Origin: Hyphomonas oceanitis SCH89
GTDB lineage: Bacteria > Pseudomonadota > Alphaproteobacteria > Caulobacterales > Hyphomonadaceae
Assembly (NCBI RefSeq): GCF_000685295.1
Contig: NZ_ARYL01000008.1
Span: 1 to 64,000 of the forward strand
Direction: 5' to 3'
DNA: 64,000 nucleotides
The position numbers and the translations under genes are program-made. The notes under the pieces are model-generated. The model saw nothing but the letters and a program-made list of their open reading frames with translations. It did not search any database and had not been told where the DNA came from. How positions within the stretch are numbered: the stretch's first letter is position 1; each line of letters starts with the position of its first letter. Shown here one piece after another: positions 49,441 to 57,511 of the stretch.

Positions 49441-49896
49441 ATGAGACTGTTCAGGCACCTCGTTAGTTGGGCGCTCGCCCTGTTTCTGATTGTCATGTTC
49501 GTGCAGGCGACGATCTATCCGCTGCCGAACCCGCCTGAGGGCTCAGTAAAGTTCTTCGATCCGCCTGGAACCAATATTGTTTTCCAGACCCTTGCCGAGC
49601 GTTCGGGCCAGACACTGTTCGAGCCTGCGGGGCGCATTCTTACGGGTGTTCTGGAACTCGTTGCAGCGCTGTTCCTGCTTTTCCCCTTCACACGGCGCTT
49701 TGGCGCGATCATCTCGGCCACCATTCTGGGCGCCGCCGTGGCATTTCACCTGTCACCCTGGCTTGGCCGAGAAGTTCCACTTTCACTGGCACGGGGCGAA
49801 ACGGCGACGGATGGCGGCATGCTTTTCATGCTGGCGATCATCATGCTGGTCTCCAGTCTGCTTGTGCTGGTGGTGCATCCCGGACGGCCCGAGTGA
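49441..49896 (+). CDS. DoxX-like membrane protein
   Basis: The 151-residue protein has four transmembrane helices (about 7-25, 64-82, 86-104, 124-143) and a periplasmic loop with 'PPGTNIVFQTLAERSGQTLFEP'. The sequence 'AGRILTGVLELVAALFLLFP' matches the DoxX/SURF4-like family (second helix with Glu). Roles of such proteins are mostly unknown. The flank upstream (49207-49440) holds only a doubtful short frame, and probably the divergent promoters. Confidence 0.78.
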   Translation: MRLFRHLVSWALALFLIVMFVQATIYPLPNPPEGSVKFFDPPGTNIVFQTLAERSGQTLFEPAGRILTGVLELVAALFLLFPFTRRFGAIISATILGAAVAFHLSPWLGREVPLSLARGETATDGGMLFMLAIIMLVSSLLVLVVHPGRPE

Positions 49897-49977
49897 CCTC
49901 ATGAATTGATATCTGCGCCTGTACGGGTCGTTAACGGTTTGCGTTCAATCTAACGGCGTTGCGACGCAGGCAAGCCG

Positions 49978-51180
49978 ATGGACGATATGGAAGCGCAGAT
50001 GAATTCGCCTAAAGGAGGGCGTGCCCGGGACGCCTTGTTCAGGCGGCTGCTGGACCTTGTTGCCATGCCAGCCTCCCGTCTTGCTCACCAGGACCGTAAC
50101 ATGGTGGGCGATATCCTGCTGGACATGTTGTTTCATGCTACGACAGAGGAGCGCAGCCTTTGCGCCAGTCGGCTGGCGACGAGCCGCGAGGCCCCACGCC
50201 GTCTTTTGCGCTATCTGGCGCAGTGTTCCTTTGAAATTGCCCAGCCGCTGCTGGAGCAGAATGAGGCATTCGACGCCTGCGACCTGAGCGAGATTGTCGA
50301 GTCCACGTCGACCGAGCATCGTATGGCTATTGCCCGCCGCAAGGTCGTGGCGCCGGGTGTTAGCGCGGCACTGGCCGAGCATGGCGAGCCGCACGTGGTG
50401 CGCGAACTGGTGGCGAATCCGGGCGCTCTCCTGCCAGAATCTGCTCTCGACAAGCTGCTCACGCGGTCGCGCGACGAATCCCAGCTTTGCGCGCTTATGG
50501 TCGAACGGCTGGAGCTGCGTCCGTCGCAGGCAATGGCCATGTTCTGGTGGTCCGATGGCGCCACGCGCCGCAAGATTCTCCAGCGCCACGCAGCTGATCG
50601 CCTTGAAGTCATCGAGACCTGCAAGGATGTATTCGAGATGATGGCGGCGGAGAAATGGGCTGACCCGGTCGCGCGCAAGGCCCTGCAGCTGATTGAAAGG
50701 CGCCAGCGCAATCGTGAAGCGCTTGAGCGCAGCCCGTTCGACAGCCTGGAAAGCGCGATCAATTCAGCCGCCATGGAAGGCATGAATGCCGAACTTGCCC
50801 AGGAAATCGGCTACCTCTGCGGCATCAAACCGGTGACGATTGCCAAGATACTCTCCGACAATGGCGGTGAGGGGCTCGCCGTGCTATGCAAGGCGACCGG
50901 CGTGAAGCGCGACTTCCTGCCTGTTCTCTGGGCATCGCTGCGTCGTCCGCTAGAAATCGACAATGACGAGATGCATCCGCAGTTTGCCATTGTCGCGGAA
51001 ACCTACGAGATTTTGACCGTCGCCAAGGCCCAGACCACCTTGCGTTACTGGAACTGGTCACTGTCCTCGGCCTTCTCACCGCAGGCATTGCGCGAAGCGC
51101 AGGCATCAGGCGCTCCGGCGAACGAAGAAGCGGCGTTCTCGACGTCCCAGCGCACGGCCCGACTGGTTTTTGGTAGCTAG
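49978..51180 (+). CDS. DUF2336 domain protein
   Basis: The 400-residue cytosolic protein is made of repeated short helices resembling HEAT-like units ('EHGEPHVVRELVANPGALLPESALDKLL' near 132-160). It shows the DUF2336 pattern common in Alphaproteobacteria ('FDSLESAINSAAMEGMNAELAQEIGYLCGIKPVTIAKILSDNGGEGLAVLCKATG' near 250-305). Function is unknown. The ATG at 49978 is used; a second ATG lies three codons later. It is the gene just before the Mrp operon, 95 bp away, on the same strand. Confidence 0.85.
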   Translation: MDDMEAQMNSPKGGRARDALFRRLLDLVAMPASRLAHQDRNMVGDILLDMLFHATTEERSLCASRLATSREAPRRLLRYLAQCSFEIAQPLLEQNEAFDACDLSEIVESTSTEHRMAIARRKVVAPGVSAALAEHGEPHVVRELVANPGALLPESALDKLLTRSRDESQLCALMVERLELRPSQAMAMFWWSDGATRRKILQRHAADRLEVIETCKDVFEMMAAEKWADPVARKALQLIERRQRNREALERSPFDSLESAINSAAMEGMNAELAQEIGYLCGIKPVTIAKILSDNGGEGLAVLCKATGVKRDFLPVLWASLRRPLEIDNDEMHPQFAIVAETYEILTVAKAQTTLRYWNWSLSSAFSPQALREAQASGAPANEEAAFSTSQRTARLVFGS

Positions 51181-51275
51181 GCTGCGAAAAAGTATCAAAG
51201 AGGCTTCCCAAGGGGCCTCCAGCCATTTAGGTCAGGCACTCGTGGATTGGGTTGATACGGGAGCTGAGACGCATA

Positions 51276-51764
51276 GTGGCGTACTTTCTAGGGCTTTTGT
51301 TTGCACTGGTTGCGTTCTGGATCGGCATGTCCGGCCATTTCGAACCCCTCCTGCTGGGACTTGGCGTTGTATCGCTGGTTCTCACGATGATCCTCGCTTA
51401 CCGGCTTGATATCCTTGACCGCGAAGGTGCGCCCTATGTGCGCGTTATCGGCTTTGCGATGTATTTTCCCTGGCTGATGAAGGAAATCGTCAAGGCCAAC
51501 TGGACGGTCATCCGGGCCTGCCTGCGCGCAGACCTTGATATCGCGCCGACGCTTGTGAAGCTGAAGACGATCTGCACGTCAGACCTCGCCAAGGTGACGT
51601 TCGCCAATTCCATCACGCTGACGCCCGGCACCGTTACGGTCGAGATCGATGGCGACAAGCTGCTCGTGCACGGTCTCTACGAACAGGATTCCCAGCCAGA
51701 AGCCTTCACCGAGATGGACCGCCGTTCGGCGCGCGCCATTGACGGCAAGGGAGCCGCCGCATGA
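51276..51764 (+). CDS. mrpE: Mrp-type cation/proton antiporter subunit E
   Basis: This 162-residue membrane protein belongs to the MrpE/MnhE family: two N-terminal helices, 'VRVIGFAMYFPWLMKEIVKANWTVI' (near 58-82) and a cytosolic C-terminal domain 'FANSITLTPGTVTVEIDGDKLLVHGL'. The family signature NSITLTPGT is complete. The start is uncertain: GTG at 51276 begins just before the first helix, with GGGAG 13 bases upstream, while a TTG at 51252 lacks support. It opens a nine-gene operon of overlapping cistrons. Confidence 0.93.
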   Translation: MAYFLGLLFALVAFWIGMSGHFEPLLLGLGVVSLVLTMILAYRLDILDREGAPYVRVIGFAMYFPWLMKEIVKANWTVIRACLRADLDIAPTLVKLKTICTSDLAKVTFANSITLTPGTVTVEIDGDKLLVHGLYEQDSQPEAFTEMDRRSARAIDGKGAAA

Positions 51765-52057
51765 CCGCCGCCGCCTTGATCGCCATCCTGCTTGGCATGA
51801 TCCTCCTGCTTATTCGCACGCTGATCGGACCAACGCTTTATGACCGCGTGCTCGCGGTGAACTCATTCGGCACGAAGACGGTGCTTGCGCTCGGCCTGCT
51901 GGGTTATGTCATGGGGCGCCCTGAGTTTCTCGACATCGCGATCCTCTACGCCATGATCAACTTCGTCTCGACGATCGCGATCCTCAAATTCTTCCGCTAC
52001 CGTTCCTTCCAGGTGCCGCTCGTGCGCCGCGGTGGTGCCCAGGGAGGCAAGCGCTGA
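51761..52057 (+). CDS. mrpF: Mrp-type antiporter subunit F
   Basis: The 98-residue membrane protein has three transmembrane helices. It shows the MrpF segments 'RTLIGPTLYDRVLAVNSFGTKTVLALGLLGYV' and 'FLDIAILYAMINFVSTIAILKFFRY', with conserved Asp residues in the second and third helices. It overlaps mrpE by four bases (ATGA) and the next gene by one base. MrpF is an essential small subunit of the Mrp complex, which exports Na+ or K+ in exchange for H+. Confidence 0.94.
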   Translation: MTAAALIAILLGMILLLIRTLIGPTLYDRVLAVNSFGTKTVLALGLLGYVMGRPEFLDIAILYAMINFVSTIAILKFFRYRSFQVPLVRRGGAQGGKR

Positions 52058-52431
52058 TGTCTGACCTGCTCGCCAACCTGCTGCAATTCTTTGAGATGGT
52101 GCGCTATCCGGCCGGATCCGCCCTGTGCCTCGTCGGCGCCATTCTATGCGTTATCGGCACCATCGGCGTGATGCGCTTTCCCGATTTCTACACGCGCATG
52201 CATGCGGCCAGTATCACCGACACTTCCGGCGCAACGGTCATCCTGATCGGTATGGCGTTGATGGCGCCGGGCTGGCTGATCGTCGCCAAGCTGGCCACGA
52301 TTTTCTGGCTCCTGTTCCTGACCAGTCCGGCAGCGTCACACGCTGTCGTCAATGCGGCGCACACGGCGGGCCTCCAGCCCCTGATTGGCCGGATCGGCAA
52401 GAAGGCCGATGACGAGGAGGGCGCAGCATGA
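52057..52431 (+). CDS. mrpG: Mrp-type antiporter subunit G
   Basis: The 124-residue membrane protein has three helices and the MrpG signature 'GTIGVMRFPDFYTRMHAASITDTSGATVILIGMAL' (about 33-67), plus 'LFLTSPAASHAVVNAAHTAGLQPL'. The family role is structural within the antiporter. It overlaps the previous gene by one base and the next by four. Confidence 0.95.
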   Translation: MSDLLANLLQFFEMVRYPAGSALCLVGAILCVIGTIGVMRFPDFYTRMHAASITDTSGATVILIGMALMAPGWLIVAKLATIFWLLFLTSPAASHAVVNAAHTAGLQPLIGRIGKKADDEEGAA

Positions 52432-53072
52432 CCGGCGTGCTTGAGGGCGATATCGGTATCGCATTGGTCAATATCCTGCTTCTGGCAGTTCTGTTCGTCG
52501 TCGCCATCTCGATTGCGCGCCTGCGCAACCTGTTCGCCATCGTCATGCTGTCGGGCATCTATTCGCTTGTTTCGGCGACATGGTATGTCGTGGTCGATGC
52601 TGTCGACGTGGCTTTTACCGAGGCTGCTGTTGGCGCCGGCATGTCCACAGTCGTGCTGCTGGGCGCCATGCTGCTGACCTCGCGCACCGCCAAGCCGGAC
52701 AAGAAATTTGCCCGTCTCGGGCCGCTTCTCGTTGTTATCGCGACAGGCGTGATGCTGATTTATGCGACCGTTGACCTGCCGGCGCTGGGCGACCCGAACT
52801 CGCCCGTGAACCAAGGCGTTGGCCTCACCTACATGCAGATCAACTGGGCCGACACGGGCATCCCGAACGTCGTTACCTCGGTTCTGGCCAGCTACCGGGG
52901 ATTCGATACGCTCGGCGAAACCACGGTTGTGTTCCTGGCCGGTCTCGCTGTTGCGTTGCTGCTGGGCTTCGGTGAGCGCTCGCTTGCGGAATCGATCAAG
53001 CGCGAAGGCAAGCTGCCGGGAAGTAACGGCAAGTCTGCTTCTGAAACCGGCAAAGAGGAGGACGCTTCGTGA
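52428..53072 (+). CDS. Stand-alone MrpA C-terminal (MbhD/MbhE-like) subunit
   Basis: The 214-residue membrane protein has an N-terminal DUF4040/MbhD-like part ('RLRNLFAIVMLSGIYSLVSATWYVVVDAVDVAFTEAAVGAGMSTVVLLGAMLL', about 28-80). An MbhE-like part follows (about 95-185, 'INWADTGIPNVVTSVLASYRGFDTLGETTVVFLAGLAVALLLG'). In Bacillus-type Mrp these sequences form the C-terminal region of the large MrpA protein; here they are a separate gene. 'RGFDTLGE' is a conserved MrpA/MbhE motif. It follows mrpG and precedes mrpB, with four-base overlaps on both sides. Confidence 0.88.
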   Translation: MTGVLEGDIGIALVNILLLAVLFVVAISIARLRNLFAIVMLSGIYSLVSATWYVVVDAVDVAFTEAAVGAGMSTVVLLGAMLLTSRTAKPDKKFARLGPLLVVIATGVMLIYATVDLPALGDPNSPVNQGVGLTYMQINWADTGIPNVVTSVLASYRGFDTLGETTVVFLAGLAVALLLGFGERSLAESIKREGKLPGSNGKSASETGKEEDAS

Positions 53073-53521
53073 ACAGTGATCATCACGTCATTCTTCGTGT
53101 TGTGTCGAAGATGCTCATACCGATCATCATGATGTTTGCGTTCTATACGCAATTCCACGGTGATTTCGGCCCCGGTGGCGGTTTTCAGGCCGGCGTGATC
53201 GTCGCTGTTGCGGTCATCCTGTACGCGCTCGTCGCGGGTGTTCCGGCCGCCATGCGCGCCGTGCCACCAGCTTTCACCCGCTCGCTCGCCGCTATTGGCG
53301 TCATGATCTATGCGGGCGTCGGCTATTGGGCGCTCTTCAAGGGCGGTCATTTCCTCGAATATCAGGCGCTCTTCAACGAGCCGCCGGGGGAACATCACGG
53401 CCAGCATATCGGCATCATGCTCATCGAACTCGGCGTCCTCTGCGGCGTGTCTGGTGCCATGTTGACCATCTTCTATGCCTTCGCCGGCCGCGTTGCCGAA
53501 ATCCGCGACAAAGACTGGTAA
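53069..53521 (+). CDS. mrpB: Mrp-type antiporter subunit B
   Basis: The 150-residue protein has four helices and the MnhB signature 'FYTQFHGDFGPGGGFQAGVIVAVAVILYALVAG' (about 27-60), with the conserved H-G-x-x-x-P-G-G-G-F-Q-x-G element. 'IELGVLCGVSGAMLTIFYAF' closes the protein. It overlaps the upstream gene by four bases and is followed three bases later by mrpC. Function is as an integral subunit of the cation/proton antiporter. Confidence 0.95.
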   Translation: MNSDHHVILRVVSKMLIPIIMMFAFYTQFHGDFGPGGGFQAGVIVAVAVILYALVAGVPAAMRAVPPAFTRSLAAIGVMIYAGVGYWALFKGGHFLEYQALFNEPPGEHHGQHIGIMLIELGVLCGVSGAMLTIFYAFAGRVAEIRDKDW

Positions 53522-53524
53522 GCC

Positions 53525-54040
53525 ATGCTGGAATTCATTCTCGAACGGGCAAACTACTGGGCCATCATCGGATTGATGATGATCGGCCTCTACATCACGT
53601 TTGCCAGCGGAAACCTCATCAAGCGCCTTGTCGGCCTGTCCCTGTTCCAGACTTCGGTCTGCCTGTTCTACGTGACGCTGGGCAAGGTTGCCGGTGGCAC
53701 CGCGCCGATCCTCTATGGCGAAGACGCCGTCGAGCATGGCGGGGGGCACGGCGCAGAGGCCGCGCATCATGCGACGGAAGTCGCCGGCGGCCACGCGCTC
53801 GGCAATGCCAGCGCGCCGGTGGAGCTGGTCCACACCTATTCCAACGTGCTTCCCCACGTTCTGATGCTGACGGCTATCGTTGTTGGCGTGGCCACGCTGT
53901 CGGTTGGCCTCGCACTGATCGTTCGTATCCGTGAAGCCTATGGCTCGATCGAGAGCGACGAAGTCCGCGAGATCGACCTTGAGACGGCACTCGCGCAGGA
54001 AGCCGAGATTGACCAATGGCTCCATGAGGCGGGCGCATGA
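53525..54040 (+). CDS. mrpC: Mrp-type antiporter subunit C (NuoK-like) with His-rich insertion
   Basis: The 171-residue protein has three helices like NuoK/MrpC, including 'LMMIGLYITFASGNLIKRLVGLSLFQTSVCLFYVTLGKV' and 'LPHVLMLTAIVVGVATLSVGLALIVRIREAYGSIE'. Between helices two and three (about 70-98) is a Gly/Ala/His-rich insertion with eight His. In canonical MrpC (about 110-120 residues) this loop is much shorter. The first helices carry the expected Glu/Lys positions for proton transfer. It overlaps the first antiporter gene by four bases (ATGA). Confidence 0.92.
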   Translation: MLEFILERANYWAIIGLMMIGLYITFASGNLIKRLVGLSLFQTSVCLFYVTLGKVAGGTAPILYGEDAVEHGGGHGAEAAHHATEVAGGHALGNASAPVELVHTYSNVLPHVLMLTAIVVGVATLSVGLALIVRIREAYGSIESDEVREIDLETALAQEAEIDQWLHEAGA

Positions 54041-55572
54041 TCGAAATACTGTTGAGTTCCGCGCCGCAATGGGCGCTGATGCATGCCGCGCCGCTGCTCG
54101 TGATGGTGCCGCTGATGCTGGCCCCGCTGCTGGCGCTTGTGCCGAGCGGCCGCGTGGCCTGGCTGGTCAGTGTTGCCGCGACCGCGATATCGCTGGTCTT
54201 CGCGCTTATCCTGCTGGGCATTGTCCAGTCGCCTGAGTCGGGCGGAGCGATCCGCTATGCCATGGGCAACTGGATGCCGCCGCTTGGGATCGAGTTCCGC
54301 ATTGATGCGCTGAACGCGATGATCCTGGTCCTGGTCACGACCATCGGCCTGCTGGCATCAATCATGTCTTATCCGACGGTTCTGGCCGAAGTGCGCAAGG
54401 AGAAGACGGCGCTGTTCTACTCCGCTTTCCTTGCCTGTTTCGCAGGCCTTTGCGGCGTGGCGAGCACGGGGGATGCGTTCAACCTTTTCGTCTTCCTTGA
54501 AGTCAGCTCAATCTCGACTTACGTGCTTGTGGCGCTGGGCGCCTCGCGCGACCGCCGCGCTCTTCATGCGGCCTTCAACTACCTGATCATGGGTACGATT
54601 GGCGCGACCTTCTTCATCATCGGCGTCGGCTTCCTTTATGCCGCGACCGGCACGCTCAACATGGTCGATATCGCCTCGAAACTGCCGGCCCTGCAGGGCA
54701 GCCGCACAGTGCAGGCAGGCTTTGCTTTCATCGTGGTGGGCCTTGGCCTGAAGGCCGCCATGTGGCCGCTGCACCAGTGGCTGCCGAATGCCTATTCCTA
54801 CAGCCCCAGCTTCGTCACCATGTTCCTTTCGGCCACGGCGACCAAGGTGGCACTCTATGCCCTTATTCGTTTCCTCTTCTTCGTATTCAGCCCGACCTTC
54901 GCCTTCGAGCATGCTGCCTTTACGGCGCTGCTGATGCCGGTCGGTATTGCGGCCATGGTGGCGTGCAGCTTCCAGGCCGTGTTCCAGACGGACGTGCGCC
55001 GCGTGCTGGCCTATTCGTCGGTCGCGCAGGTTGGCTACATGATCCTCGGCATATCGGTCGGCACGGCAGCTGGCCTCAGTGCGGGCCTGTTCCATCTCCT
55101 GAACCATGCGATGATCAAGGGCGCGCTCTTTATGGCGGTTGCTGGTGTCGTGCTCACCTACAAGGGCACCAATATCCGTGACTTTGCCGGCCTTGGCCGC
55201 TCCGCTCCCTGGACGATGACGGCTTTCGCGATTGCTGGCCTCTCGCTCATCGGCGTGCCGTTGACAGCAGGCTTCCAGTCCAAGCTTCAGCTGGGCTACG
55301 CTCTCTTCGAGCATGGCTGGTGGTGGGCGGTGATCCTCGTCGTGTTCTCAAGCTTCCTGGCTGTGATTTATGTCGGCCGCATTCTTGAAGCGGTCTTTTT
55401 CCAGCCGCCGGTCAATCCGCGCAAGACGCATAAGGAAGCGCCCATCGTGCTGCTCGTGCCGCTCTGGATACTGGCGCTGGCCAACATCTATTTCGGTATC
55501 ACGACCGAGATCCCGCTCGGCCTCGCCCGTGATGCAGCTGCGGCGGCCTTCGGACTGGAGGCGTTCCGATGA
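54037..55572 (+). CDS. mrpD: Mrp-type antiporter subunit D, first of three proton-antiporter proteins
   Basis: The 511-residue protein has about fourteen helices of the NuoL/M/N-MrpA/D family. The proton-path residues are present: Glu155 in 'NLFVFLEVSSIS' (TM5) and Lys240 in 'VVGLGLKAAMWPLHQWLPNAY' (TM7), with a further Lys in 'SATATKVALYALIRF' (TM8). The motif 'PLHQWLPNAYSYSPSFVTMFLSATATKV' is closest to MrpD. Four-base overlaps join it to mrpC and the next antiporter gene. Confidence 0.93.
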   Translation: MIEILLSSAPQWALMHAAPLLVMVPLMLAPLLALVPSGRVAWLVSVAATAISLVFALILLGIVQSPESGGAIRYAMGNWMPPLGIEFRIDALNAMILVLVTTIGLLASIMSYPTVLAEVRKEKTALFYSAFLACFAGLCGVASTGDAFNLFVFLEVSSISTYVLVALGASRDRRALHAAFNYLIMGTIGATFFIIGVGFLYAATGTLNMVDIASKLPALQGSRTVQAGFAFIVVGLGLKAAMWPLHQWLPNAYSYSPSFVTMFLSATATKVALYALIRFLFFVFSPTFAFEHAAFTALLMPVGIAAMVACSFQAVFQTDVRRVLAYSSVAQVGYMILGISVGTAAGLSAGLFHLLNHAMIKGALFMAVAGVVLTYKGTNIRDFAGLGRSAPWTMTAFAIAGLSLIGVPLTAGFQSKLQLGYALFEHGWWWAVILVVFSSFLAVIYVGRILEAVFFQPPVNPRKTHKEAPIVLLVPLWILALANIYFGITTEIPLGLARDAAAAAFGLEAFR

Positions 55573-57077
55573 GCCCTGACATGCTGATCCTTGCTGCCCT
55601 TTGCCTTCCGCTGCTGATTGCTGCGGGCATTGCCGCCGCTGGGCGTTTCCCGAACGTGCGCGAGGGTGTGACCCTTATCGGCTCCGTGATCCTGCTGGGC
55701 GTGGTGATCGCGCTGGCCGTGGCCGTGTCGAATGGCGAGACGCCGTATCTTGATCTCGGTGCGGCGGCGCCGGGCCTGTCCTTCACGTTCAAGCTCGAAC
55801 CGCTCGGCGCGCTCTTTGCGCTGGTCGCGAGCGGACTCTGGATCGTCAACTCGTTCTATTCGATCGGCTACATGCGCGGGAACCGCGAACGCAACCAGAC
55901 GCGCTTCTACATCTGCTTTGCCTTCGCCATTTTCGGTGCGCTGGGCGTGGCAATGTCGGGCAACCTGTTCACGCTGTTCGTTTTCTATGAAGTACTGACG
56001 CTGTCGACGTATCCGCTGGTCGCGCACAAGGGCGATGCAGCGGCCAAGCGCGGCGGACGCATATACTTGCTGACGCTGCTCGGCACATCCATCGGCCTGT
56101 TCCTCACCGCCGTGATGTGGACATGGACGCTCGCCGGTCAGAACCTCGACTTCGTGCAAGGCGGCCTGCTGGCGGGCCTGAACATCAGCCCGGCCGTTTC
56201 GACGGCGCTGCTCCTGCTCTTTGCTTTCGGTATCGGCAAGGCGGCGCTCATGCCGGTGCATTTCTGGCTGCCCAACGCCATGGTTGCGCCAACGCCCGTA
56301 TCGGCGCTGCTGCATGCCGTGGCCGTTGTGAAGGCTGGCGTGTTCACCGTGATGAAAGTGTCCATTTTCATCTTCGGCGAAGACCTGCTTCAGGCGACGC
56401 CGGGGCGCGAATTCATTCTTGGGGTCGCCTGCTTCACGATGATCGTCGGCTCGCTTGTCGCGATGACCAAGGACAACCTGAAGGCAAGGCTCGCCTATTC
56501 GACGATTGCCCAGCTCGCTTATGTGACGGCCGGAGCGATGATTGCCAACCAGGCCGGTTTCCTCGGTGGCAGCATCCAGATCGCGGCCCACGCTGCAGGC
56601 AAGATGACGCTCTTCATGTGTGCAGGCGCGATTTATGTCGCCACGGGCGCGACCAACATTTCCCAGATGCGCGGCCTTGGCCGCCGCATGCCGATGATCT
56701 TCATCGCCTTCTTCATCGCCTCGCTTTCGATCATCGGCATTCCGCCAATGGCTGGCGCCTGGGCGAAGTATGAGCTGATGCAGGGCGCCATCAATAGCGG
56801 CGACACCTATGTGCCGTGGATCCTGATCGGTTCTTCGCTGCTGAACATCGCCTATCTGCTGCCTATCCCGATCCTGGCGCTTATGCCGCCACCGGGCTCG
56901 CTTGAGCCGAAGGCGTTCAAGCGGCCCGGCGGTGCGCCTGCGCTGACCGTGGCGGCGCCGGTCTTCACCGCGGCGCTGTGCATCATCCTCTTCTTCCTCA
57001 TGGGGCCGCTGGCTGATTTCCTCGCGCCCTCCGTTGGCGGCAGCGCTGCAGCCATCGTCACAGGAGTCCAGCCATGA
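55569..57077 (+). CDS. Second proton-antiporter subunit (MrpD/NuoM-like)
   Basis: The 502-residue protein is the same fold as the preceding gene but clearly a different paralogue. Glu141 lies in 'GNLFTLFVFYEVLTLSTYPLV' and Lys224 in 'AFGIGKAALMPVHFWLPNAMVAPTPVSALLHAVAVVKAGVF', so both proton-path residues are retained. 'PTPVSALLHA' is more like the MrpA/NuoL signature than MrpD's. With the separate C-terminal gene at 52428, it may do the job of the MrpA N-terminal domain (inference). Confidence 0.92.
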   Translation: MSPDMLILAALCLPLLIAAGIAAAGRFPNVREGVTLIGSVILLGVVIALAVAVSNGETPYLDLGAAAPGLSFTFKLEPLGALFALVASGLWIVNSFYSIGYMRGNRERNQTRFYICFAFAIFGALGVAMSGNLFTLFVFYEVLTLSTYPLVAHKGDAAAKRGGRIYLLTLLGTSIGLFLTAVMWTWTLAGQNLDFVQGGLLAGLNISPAVSTALLLLFAFGIGKAALMPVHFWLPNAMVAPTPVSALLHAVAVVKAGVFTVMKVSIFIFGEDLLQATPGREFILGVACFTMIVGSLVAMTKDNLKARLAYSTIAQLAYVTAGAMIANQAGFLGGSIQIAAHAAGKMTLFMCAGAIYVATGATNISQMRGLGRRMPMIFIAFFIASLSIIGIPPMAGAWAKYELMQGAINSGDTYVPWILIGSSLLNIAYLLPIPILALMPPPGSLEPKAFKRPGGAPALTVAAPVFTAALCIILFFLMGPLADFLAPSVGGSAAAIVTGVQP

Positions 57078-57511
57078 GCAATGACACGCCTGAAACCCGC
57101 GACAAGTCCGGCCGTTTCCTCAGCCGTGCTGCCGAAAAGGCGCACGACCTGCACACCGTTTCCGACGAGGGTGTCCACCCGATGGCAAAGATCCTTTTTG
57201 GCTGGACCGAAGCCAAGAATATCGGCGCCATCATGTTCTGGGGCCTCGGCATTCTCGGCGCGGTCCTGATCGTCGCCGACGTTTTCGTGCACCGGCATGA
57301 CTATTTCACCTTCGCCAATTCGACCGGTTTCTACGGTCTTTACGGCTTTGCCTGCTTCGCCTTTGTGGTGCTGATGGGCTGGCCACTGGGCAACCTGTTG
57401 CGACGTGGCGAGAATTATTATGGCGATGCTGGCGGCCCGCCCGCCGACGTTGACCCGGACAGGCCCCTGCCGTCTGAAAATGCACATCCGACTTATGAGG
57501 GAGACGACTGA
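57074..57511 (+). CDS. Uncharacterised two-helix membrane subunit inside the Mrp operon
   Basis: The 145-residue protein has a charged N-terminus (about 1-45), two transmembrane helices (about 51-69 and 84-103) joined by a His/Asp-containing loop 'DVFVHRHDYFTFANSTGFYG', and a polar Pro/Asp-rich C-terminus. No canonical Mrp subunit has this form. Four-base and one-base overlaps with its neighbours show it is translated as part of the operon, so it may be an accessory or linker subunit. I recognise no named family. Confidence 0.8.
   Translation: MSNDTPETRDKSGRFLSRAAEKAHDLHTVSDEGVHPMAKILFGWTEAKNIGAIMFWGLGILGAVLIVADVFVHRHDYFTFANSTGFYGLYGFACFAFVVLMGWPLGNLLRRGENYYGDAGGPPADVDPDRPLPSENAHPTYEGDD

Noticed and set aside
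49259-49444. A 61-codon frame just before the DoxX-like gene
   Set aside because: No ribosome-binding site, an odd Cys/Leu-rich composition, and it only overlaps the DoxX start by four bases; I could not tell it from a chance frame.
53326-53934. A 202-codon plus-strand frame overlapping mrpB and mrpC
   Set aside because: It is a shifted frame of two well-supported antiporter genes and shows only Arg/His-rich low-complexity sequence.
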